Of a stretch of 64,000 nt of DNA, positions 51,922 through 60,400 are shown piece by piece. This DNA is from Tritrichomonas musculus. Lineage: Eukaryota > Parabasalia > Tritrichomonadida > Tritrichomonadidae. The stretch is taken from positions 124,001 to 188,000 of the forward strand of contig JAPFFF010000021.1 of NCBI GenBank assembly GCA_039105265.1, in the 5' to 3' direction. Positions within the stretch are counted from its first letter, which is position 1. Each line of letters opens with the position of its first letter. The position numbers and the translations under genes were made by a program. A model generated the notes under the pieces. The model saw only the letters and a program-made list of their open reading frames with translations, had not been told where the DNA came from and searched no databases.

Positions 51922-52101
51922 TCAGTGCAAATTTGCACTAGCCCTAAATTCATAATTATTTCTTTCAAGAGATGATAAATATTTCATGAATAAATCCTTT
52001 AAATTTTTTATCTCTTCTTTCAACCCTTCATTCTCTTTTCTAAGTTCATCTCGTTGTCTGAGGGCTTCGTGTAAATATTTTTCAAAATCCTCTTTGTCCA
52101 T
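51922..52101 (-). CDS. Small coiled-coil ORF, 59 aa
   Basis: A short frame from an ATG to TGA gives MDKEDFEKYLHEALRQRDEL and continues with heptad-like Leu/Glu/Lys. It sits between polymerase and KilA-N genes in the same direction, 18 bp from the polymerase stop. Composition strongly suggests a coiled coil. It is likely real but short. Confidence 0.6.
   Translation of the reverse strand: MDKEDFEKYLHEALRQRDELRKENEGLKEEIKNLKDLFMKYLSSLERNNYEFRASANLH
51925..51940. repeat. 16-bp perfect palindrome
   Basis: AGTGCAAATTTGCACT is identical to its reverse complement. It overlaps the end of the 59-aa gene. It could be a dimeric protein site or transcription end; function is unknown. Confidence 0.7.
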
Positions 52102-52119
52102 TTGTTGTAGAAATAAATA

Positions 52120-55100
52120 TTAAAATTTGATTCTTCTCTCAAATACTGGCAGATTAATCTGTTGATACGAAGATGATTTTCTAAAACAATTGGCACCATC
52201 TAAAAGATTAAAAATTATTTCCTCTCCCTGGTACATTCTTTCATATAACTCTTCAACTGTGATTCCCATTCGTTTTGCTTTATTTAATATGCATTGTTTG
52301 GGCACGCCCTTTAATCTAATATGTAATCCTTCATTCCCTTTTTCATCAACTAATATATCCAGATAACTCTTCTTTCCTAGTGCAATTAATTTTCTAGAAT
52401 GTACACCGCCAACAGCACCATTAAATGAATCAAAATCGCAATGGAACTGTGTCATCTTTTTGCCAATTAATTCTTTTCCATATTTTTTCTTAAACACCTC
52501 AGCAATCCTTGGTACATCTATTTCTTTAACATGAATGGAATCAGTGTCTGTATAATAAATATCTATTCCATTCTGCTCTGCTGAACTTATAACTCTATTC
52601 ATCAAATGCTTACTCCATGACAAAACGCTAGCACCAAAATGTGGTAGATTGAAATGATTATTTATGGGCTTTACTTTTTTAACATACACATTATCAATTG
52701 ACTTATTCTCTATTATCTCCGTGATGTAATTATAATTCTTCCAAATATATTTGATGGCTTTATTTTTTGGAATACATTTTGTTTCTGTCGTAGTTGCTTT
52801 TAATATAGATTTACCATATATGGAATTCAAGAGTAATTTAATAGTTTGTTGCAATGGATTATTAGCATCTTGATATTTCCTCCTGAGATTAAATAATTTC
52901 TTGATGAAGATATTAATCTTGTTATTAAATCCTTCATCAAAATAATACCCTCTAATGAACTCATAATCAAAATCATAAAACTCCATCAAATCCATGAAAG
53001 CCCTCTTGTCAATATAATAATGGTCTATTGGATTGTTGGTAAATATTTTTGAGCCTTGTTCATTTCTACTAAATACTTGTCCAAATTTATATGGATTAGA
53101 TGATTTGCATTTTATTTTCTTAATATTTATTTCTGCAAAGAACTGGTCAAAATCTAATAACTCCTCTGTTAATATATCAGGAGGAATTACTTTTGGGATT
53201 CCTTTTGGCACGCCAGACATAATACTCATTGCTGATGGATATAAAGATACAGCATCAAAATCTTGCAATCTCTCTTCAACATATTGCTTTTCATTATTAG
53301 CTGTCATTGTTCTTCCACCACTAACGCAACGTTGGATAAAATTCTGTGGCTTGCCACTTAACTGGTAGCAATCATCAAAGCATCCAAATCTGTATGCATA
53401 ATAATAACCAATAGAAGATATGGAAATGAAATTATGTACATCTAACATATCTGTCTTTGTTTGTTTAAATACCTCTATCAAGTCTCTATTAAATTTTTCA
53501 ACACCCTTCATCAATACTATACAATCTAGTTTACAGTAATATATAGCATACTTCATAATATCTATTTGGAGATTATCATATGCGCCACAAGCTTGTGCAT
53601 TATCTATTAGTTGTTTCCAGTCTTGTTTTATTTGTGTTAGTGTTTTCTTATCTTTATTCTCCAAGTAATATTGTAGTTGGAATTCAAGAGCTGATACATT
53701 CTTTCTTTTTATATTTCTTTCTGTGTACAGTTTATATGCCATCACTTCTTTGTGGACCGGTAGCTGAAACATCTTTGCAAATGATGCTAATGCGGCAGGG
53801 ATAATGGAATAACTATTGCGGAATGTTAATCTCTTCTCTATTATTGTCATCTTTCTGGTCTTCTTTGTTTTCTTATCTGTGCCTTCTATTTCTTTATATT
53901 TTGTCATTACTATCTGTAAAATGGTACCACTCCTTTCAGTAATCTGTACATCCCATCCAGGAGTATTTATAAAGAAGCATGCATCATATTTTAGATTATG
54001 GAAGTATGTTAGTGAATTATTATCTAGAGATTTCAACAATCTATCTGCAATTTGGTCTCCCTCAAAAATAAGTTTATGAATTAGTTTCCCTGTTCTAAAC
54101 ACAGTAATGTTAAGATATGGTTTATGTGGTGATAATGTTGTATCAGTTTCAAAATCTGAATAGTATATCTTTGACCACTCTCTTTCTTTCTTCAGTTCTG
54201 TGGAATCTATCTTTTGACAACAAAGAGATGGGTCATATGATAAATCCATATAATCTGTTAAATGGCTATTGTATTCATTTGTTGCCAGTATATTCATTTC
54301 ACACGCTTTTATTTCTCTAAACATATTATCTTTAAATAGCTTTCGCAGAATGGTAATCAATTTTGTATTTCCAACAGGTTTGTTAATCATGTAATGGTTC
54401 TTAAATAATAACAAGTCGACGGTTCTGTTAAAATCTTTAGCCCATTTTCTTTTCCTTGTATCTATTTTCATTTGCTGTTGATGCCTCGTATCAAAATTTT
54501 CATCTATCCGTCTTACAATGAAATGGCACTTAAAATATTTTGCTATATCACAGATTAAATTATTTGGTACCATTCTTGTTTTAACCATAAATCGTAGCTG
54601 ATTGATTTCTTCATTTGTGAACACTCCTGATTGGATGCATGCATAAACCAAACAGTTATCTTGGTAGTTATTTTTTTCCACTGATTTGAATATTTGGTAT
54701 TTAGTTAAGTCTATATCAGATAAGTTAATATATGGAAAGAATCCACCATCTGGACTTTCTCTGTATTCCTCATCTATTTCTATTTCTTCTTCATATAATT
54801 TCCCTTTGTTGTCTTGCTTATCTATTGTAAATGTTGTTTGTTTTCCTTTCCTTTTGTTTTTGATGAATAGTAATTGATATTTTGCTGGAATGAATACATT
54901 ACCAACCCATGGATTATTATCTGAGCAGTCATCATTTAAATCTATTGTACCAGAAATATGTCCTATAGTTGTATCGATGCTTCGTGCTGATGAGATGGTA
55001 AACCATTTATAATCTTCACCATCTAATGATTCACTTTTTACCACTACATTCTTTTTATTCTTCTTGTGTAATTGCCTTAGCATCTCAGTGAATGCTAATC

Positions 55101-55290
55101 TTTTATCTTCATTATCTCCAATGTCTATTTCAAATGAAATTTCTTTATTTGCCTTTTGCATAAATTCCTTCATCTGTTTTTTAAATTTTGGTTTCTCTTT
55201 AATATTTTTGATTCTTTCTTTGTATTCTTTTCTGGCTTCAGTTTTTGCAGTAGAATAGAGGTCAACTGAGATGTCAAAGAGGTAAGTCAT
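52120..55290 (-). CDS. Protein-primed DNA polymerase B (Maverick pPolB)
   Basis: The 1056-aa protein has exonuclease motifs at 379-381 (SDFETD), 429-436 (YFHNLKYD) and 585-589 (YCKLD), and polymerase motif A at 677-685 (DFDAVSLYPS), B near 818-826 (KLLLNSIYG) and C at 912-918 (YYTDTDS). The fingers insert (about 720-790) is typical of protein-primed PolB. The N-terminal extension (1-370) contains a region near 205-305 with Asp-Asn-Cys (211-213) and NHYM (298-301), which may be an OTU-like cysteine protease. Family role: replication from a protein primer. Confidence 0.95.
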   Translation of the reverse strand: MTYLFDISVDLYSTAKTEARKEYKERIKNIKEKPKFKKQMKEFMQKANKEISFEIDIGDNEDKRLAFTEMLRQLHKKNKKNVVVKSESLDGEDYKWFTISSARSIDTTIGHISGTIDLNDDCSDNNPWVGNVFIPAKYQLLFIKNKRKGKQTTFTIDKQDNKGKLYEEEIEIDEEYRESPDGGFFPYINLSDIDLTKYQIFKSVEKNNYQDNCLVYACIQSGVFTNEEINQLRFMVKTRMVPNNLICDIAKYFKCHFIVRRIDENFDTRHQQQMKIDTRKRKWAKDFNRTVDLLLFKNHYMINKPVGNTKLITILRKLFKDNMFREIKACEMNILATNEYNSHLTDYMDLSYDPSLCCQKIDSTELKKEREWSKIYYSDFETDTTLSPHKPYLNITVFRTGKLIHKLIFEGDQIADRLLKSLDNNSLTYFHNLKYDACFFINTPGWDVQITERSGTILQIVMTKYKEIEGTDKKTKKTRKMTIIEKRLTFRNSYSIIPAALASFAKMFQLPVHKEVMAYKLYTERNIKRKNVSALEFQLQYYLENKDKKTLTQIKQDWKQLIDNAQACGAYDNLQIDIMKYAIYYCKLDCIVLMKGVEKFNRDLIEVFKQTKTDMLDVHNFISISSIGYYYAYRFGCFDDCYQLSGKPQNFIQRCVSGGRTMTANNEKQYVEERLQDFDAVSLYPSAMSIMSGVPKGIPKVIPPDILTEELLDFDQFFAEINIKKIKCKSSNPYKFGQVFSRNEQGSKIFTNNPIDHYYIDKRAFMDLMEFYDFDYEFIRGYYFDEGFNNKINIFIKKLFNLRRKYQDANNPLQQTIKLLLNSIYGKSILKATTTETKCIPKNKAIKYIWKNYNYITEIIENKSIDNVYVKKVKPINNHFNLPHFGASVLSWSKHLMNRVISSAEQNGIDIYYTDTDSIHVKEIDVPRIAEVFKKKYGKELIGKKMTQFHCDFDSFNGAVGGVHSRKLIALGKKSYLDILVDEKGNEGLHIRLKGVPKQCILNKAKRMGITVEELYERMYQGEEIIFNLLDGANCFRKSSSYQQINLPVFERRIKF

Positions 55291-55430
55291 TTACAATGAA
55301 ATTAAAAAAGCTAAAAAAATTATCACGCTATAAAAATTATAGCTGAACAGAAAAATAAAAATGTAGAATATAAAAATATAGAAACACCTGCCCATATATT
55401 TTTTTGAAAGTACATTTATATTTTCTCAAA

Positions 55431-55757
55431 ATGTCTGTAGAGTATATTTATTTGATTCGTGAGAGAGAATTTGCTTACACTAATCAACCTGTATATAAAA
55501 TTGGTAGAACAAATAAAATTGCAACAAGAATGGGACAATATCCTAAAGATAGTGAAGTGTATTTAGTGGAAGCGGTTAGTGATTCGGTAAAAGTTGAAAA
55601 AGAATTAATAACTATATTCGAAGAGAATTATGAGAGAGCAACAACAAAAGATGGAAAAACATGGATTGGTAATGAATATTTTGTTGGTAATGTTAACGAA
55701 ATGATTTATATAATTAGAACATATATTTCATACCAATGCCCTAGAGTTGTGAAGTGA
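55431..55757 (+). CDS. T5orf172/GIY-YIG-like small protein
   Basis: The 108-aa protein starts at ATG (MSVEYIYLIRE). The segment VYKIGRTNKIATRMGQYPKD and the earlier YIYLIREREF match the start of T5orf172-type GIY-YIG-like proteins of large DNA viruses. It is divergent from the polymerase gene, 140 bp apart. Presumed DNA-acting; activity is unproven. Confidence 0.8.
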   Translation: MSVEYIYLIREREFAYTNQPVYKIGRTNKIATRMGQYPKDSEVYLVEAVSDSVKVEKELITIFEENYERATTKDGKTWIGNEYFVGNVNEMIYIIRTYISYQCPRVVK

Positions 55758-56675
55758 AATTAGATGGACCAAATTTTTGGTCCATAGACCAATTTTGTTT
55801 TGAAATATTTTGGTTAGAAATTTTGATAAATTGTAATTTTTTTGAAAATATTTCTTGATTTCATTTGAAAAACAGTTAAATTTGGGGTGTTTTTGATTAA
55901 AAATTAGATGGACCAAAAACTAGACCAAAAATTGAACCATTCTTGTTCAACCTCTATATAAATTTTTTTGATTTATAATTTTTAAATTTTGCTTCATCAT
56001 ATTTTCTATAGAAAAGTTTGCTGCCAAAAAATTGGTTCACCGAAAATTGGTCATAAAAAATTCTTTGAATTGAAAATAATGATATGAAGTAAAATTTTCA
56101 TTTATAATATCCTAGTGATACACAAGGTATATCTTAGTGGTTCACAAAGATATCTTATTGGTTCACAAGGTATATCTTAGTGGTTCACAATGTATACTTA
56201 TTGGTTCACAAATACATACCTTTTGGTTCACAAAGATATCTTATTGGTTCACAAAGATATCTTATTGGTTCACAAAGATTTAAATTTTTTTTATTATGTG
56301 ATTATCTCAATTTCTGATAAAGCTTTTTGAATGCAATTGAATATATAAATTCGTTATTCATTCCTGAAAATTTTCTTCTCATAAACCATTCAAAAATATT
56401 CAATAGATATTTAGTTATAAATACTACAAAACAATATACTTGACGCACCACAAATATACCTGACGTGCCACAAAAATGAACAAAATAAAGGATTTCAAAG
56501 CATTTGGTGGATGGAACTTTTTGAGAGGATATTTGGCCGGGTCGGCTCCCTGCGGGAGGGCTTAAATTCAAAGATTACTACTCAAAGGAAAAAAATACTA
56601 TTCCCATATTAAACTATATATTTCATCTCATTATTTATTTTGTCATGATGTCACTTGCATTCGCAAGAGCCGCGC
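55758..56675. repeat. Spacer with direct and tandem repeats
   Basis: Between convergent genes. ATTAGATGGACCAAA occurs at about 55760 and again at 55903; the first copy forms a palindrome with TTTGGTCCAT. From 56117 to 56280 eight copies of a 21-22-bp unit (GGTTCACAAAGATATCTTATT type, first copy degenerate) stand in tandem. Near 56440 a GACGCACCACAAATATACCT / GACGTGCCACAAAAAT pair occurs. Hairpin copies c and d lie at the right end. Confidence 0.75.
56536..56558. repeat. GC-rich hairpin (copy c)
   Basis: A weak stem GCC/GGC precedes CTCCC-TGC-GGGAG. It is GC-rich in an AT-rich spacer and belongs with copies a, b, d and e by layout. Confidence 0.65.
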
Positions 56676-56688
56676 TTACTTTGTAAGC
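56654..56688. repeat. GC-rich twin hairpin overlapping a stop codon (copy d)
   Basis: CTTGC-ATTC-GCAAG is followed by GCTTAC-TTT-GTAAGC. The TAA stop of the following minus-strand gene (56676-56678) is inside the second stem. It may double as a transcription end. Confidence 0.75.
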
Positions 56689-57431
56689 ACGTCGTATATG
56701 TCGGCATCTTGGGCTGGCTTTATCTTTAATGTGATAAACAATGGCGATTTCAAGATTACTGGCTGGAACATAAAATCAACTAATCTCATCTCTAATAACT
56801 TTAGTGAATCGGTGTTGACTTTAACTTTGATTGGTTTAGTTAAATCATAATTCACTATTAATGCCTCCTGGTCCATTATCATTGTATCTATATTTGCAAT
56901 AATTGATGGTGTATATTCTTGCTTTCCAATTGATGAATGTGTTGCAACTCCCTGTAATGATACCAAATATAATTTATTAGCAAAATCTAGAATTGGCAAA
57001 TCTGGTACCTCACATTCAACTCCATTTGAAAATACATGCCCCGATTTAGTATTTAACAATCCTGTAATTAATTTCGCTCTATGACTTCCTTCCTTAAATG
57101 CTATATTTTGACTTGCCTTCAGTGATAATGTTCTATTGTTAATATTCTTGAAGGTAATTAGTTGTTGACTTGCATCGTTTACTTTTTGATTCGTGTTCAA
57201 ATAGTTTACCAAATACGCAAACGAATACGCATACATATCTTCGAAATCAATTCTAATCTCCCCATTAGATGACTCAAATATTAAATAATCATCTTCAGTA
57301 GTTAATAGTATGTTGGCCTTGGTATTGATTGATGAAACATAATACTTCACGTAAGGACATTTCCACGGTATATCTATATTCATTCTCACAGTATTGTAAT
57401 TTTCTGGTTGACTCTGAACTGAATACAACAT
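56676..57431 (-). CDS. Maverick protein, 251 aa, possible minor capsid (penton) protein
   Basis: The protein is beta-rich throughout, with few runs of charge: NIDIPWKCPYVKYYVSSI near 20-40, DYLIFESSNGEIRIDFEDMYAYSF near 50-70, and PIKVKVNTDSLKLLEMRLVDFMFQPV near the end. Size and strand density suit a single jelly-roll minor capsid protein; this is inference without a search. It starts 19 bp from the divergent giant gene. Its stop is within hairpin copy d. Confidence 0.65.
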   Translation of the reverse strand: MLYSVQSQPENYNTVRMNIDIPWKCPYVKYYVSSINTKANILLTTEDDYLIFESSNGEIRIDFEDMYAYSFAYLVNYLNTNQKVNDASQQLITFKNINNRTLSLKASQNIAFKEGSHRAKLITGLLNTKSGHVFSNGVECEVPDLPILDFANKLYLVSLQGVATHSSIGKQEYTPSIIANIDTMIMDQEALIVNYDLTKPIKVKVNTDSLKLLEMRLVDFMFQPVILKSPLFITLKIKPAQDADIYDVLTK

Positions 57432-57450
57432 TATTTAATTTCAGATTAAA

Positions 57451-60400
57451 ATGTCTTTGACACTATATTCTGCAAAGAGCAAGGTGGCATCTAAACTTAA
57501 AGCAAATGGTTTTGAAATATGTGCAGGAGAAGATGAAGATGGAAATGAACAAATAAATATTACTCGAGATGATAAACCAAATGAATACCCAAAATTTAAT
57601 TGTCTATACAATAAAGCTGAAGTTGATGCAAGAGTGGTAAATGGTTACATTGAAAATGGAGGCAGTCTTGAAGGATTCGGCGACGTTCCAATAACTGAAA
57701 AATCTACACAAATACTTGAATATAGAGCGCCAGAAAATACATTGATGGAAGTGAAATCAGAACAAGTAGAGTCCAACAGAGAGCTTATCAAAGATGAATT
57801 ATGTGTTAATACATTCAATGACATTATCGAAGCGGAATCAAAAACCTGTGAAGCTGTCCATGATATGTACAACGAATTGATGTGTGCAGCTGACGGATAC
57901 GAACAAGTAGTATTGGATGAAGATAAAGGGCAATGTGAAGTTGTAAAATATGTTCAAACTCCTACTGCACCACCAAAACCTTCTCCAACTGAACCTTTCC
58001 TCAAATACAAGCCATTTTATAATTTAGCTGATATGTTGATGAATATTATGAAGAATGAAAAAAAGAATCAAAACACAACGAGAATATTATATGATGTATT
58101 TAACGAAACAAACTGGAAAAAATTTATAAATGGCACAAAGCAATATCATTACAATCTTCAAGACAATACCCTCAAGACAATAGGATATAAATATAAAAAT
58201 AGCGATGAAGAAGTGAAAGCAGATGAAGTAGTAGAGGTAGGTAGCCCTGGTGAATTTATTGATATCTATATGCAAAATCAAAAAGATAACTACATAAATT
58301 ATCCCCAAATAATTCAAAATTTATTGTTATCTAGTGTTCTCGGATATGGGTTGGCATCAGCTCTAAAATTATTTTCGACATCATTAACAGTAGACCATAC
58401 AATAAAAGTTGACAATATTGATGGTACAAAAGTAAAGATTAGTTTAAATCAATTCCTAAATGATATCCAGATGAACATAAATAATATAATAGCATCATTA
58501 AATTATTGGGCTGATTATTGTTCAAAAATAAAATCATGCAATTGTAATCAAGATGGAGGAGGTGGTGGAGGAATTCCACAAGAGGAGATTGATGAATTAA
58601 CGAACTACATGATAAATCAAAATAAACATTTTGAAAGTCATTTTGGGAATATTGACGAAAATATAAACCGATTGAATCTTGGTGAGCGAGTACAGTCATT
58701 TCAAGATTCAATTCATGATGTTGTTTTATATGAGGATTCAATACCTGATATCGCCAAAGAAGTAATGGAAAAATATAACCTAGAACAACAAATACCAATT
58801 TACAGACCTATTGATGACCGAGGGCATGATTATTATCGTTTTAACGATGATTACGTTTGGGATATCATCTATGATGAATGGCGAGAAAGAGATGATAATT
58901 TGAATAGACCTGCAGGATGGAGACAAAATAGGAACATTCATGTACCTGTTAATTATATGTGGGATGTTGTTCATGATGAATGGGTAATGGTTAATCTCGC
59001 TTATCCTTTCGAGGAAGGTTGGAGAGAAGGATTAAGCGACGTCATGGAACATGCATTAATACCTATCTTTGAAAATGAAACTAGAGGGCATTTACGGTAT
59101 AACGATGAATATGAAGAATGGGTATACTTTACAGAAGAGAATGAATATATAAATATGCGAACAGATGAAATGCTATACTTTAATAGAGAATATCATGCAG
59201 AATTGGGTCAATATGTAGCTTGGAATATATACGATACACAATGGCAAGAACACGGATATGACTTCCAAAATGATGATTGGATACATGATGAATTATTGGA
59301 TGCTCCTAATAACCTTATCTGGGATATTCAACATGAAGAATGGGTTATATTATCACAACATTTGGAATGGATAGAAGGATGGAGAACACAAAACACCCCT
59401 GCTGTAAGAGCCCTGGTGACTGCACGAAATTCTTTCCATCAAGTTTTTGGAGACATTGTTTGGAATGAAGATAAAGGGCAATGGGTTTGGGAACCAAAAA
59501 ATGAACCATCTCCACTCGCTCTTCAGCGAGGGTCTGCTTCGCAGCCAATGGCATTATCAAAAGAAGAAACAAAAGAAGTCAAAACAGATAATTCATCAGC
59601 AGTCGCGATACCCGATTTTGTAAAAGGGTTTGATAAATTCGAGGATGTATTAAAATGTTATGGTGTGAAAATAACAGATGATAAGCCATCATTGGATGAA
59701 TCAAAACCAGTACTTGGTAAATATATTATCAAAGGTGATTTAGAAGTCAATGGTAAAATTCTTTGTGACTCTATTCCAAGTGGTGGAACATCAAGTGGAG
59801 GCAATAATTTCTTTACATTGAAGGAATCAGACCAATTATATTTATATAGACCGAATATTATCGATGATGATGCTAAGTATTATCGGATGAAATGGCAAAT
59901 TGACCCCAATTATAATTTACCATTGAATATGGTATTTAAGTTTAGAGATTATTTATTTGGGCATTATTGGGAATTAAAATGGAATGGTGAGAAATGGACA
60001 GGAGATAATTGTATCAACAACTGTTTAGCAAAGATATCAATTGGAGAAAAAAATTGGGGTTCGCCAGAGTTTGTTGTCAAGCATTCTGACAAAATGGCAA
60101 AATGGATGAAAGAAACAGTATATCCTGATATGCCTGATGATCATTCAGCACTTAATTTTGCAGAAATATTGTACTCATATCTTACTAATTGGAGACTCAT
60201 AAACAAAGATGGAAGTGAAGTTACTGAAGGGGTGGATGCATTTTGGGATGATGGTGGTAAGGGAAGAAGAAAAAAATACACAAAAGATGATGAGACTTAC
60301 GATGTTTTAGTTATATCAGTTTATGCTCCAAAAAAGCTGAATAAAACAGCAAAATATGTTAAATGTGATTTAGACATAAAAGGGTATATTACTGTTATAC

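Noticed and set aside
56117..56280. CRISPR-like array
   Set aside because: Units are contiguous and lack distinct spacers; a plain tandem repeat.
56302..56571. Minus-strand open frame of 89 codons in the repeat spacer
   Set aside because: It begins in a GC-rich hairpin and shows no protein-like pattern; probably a chance frame.
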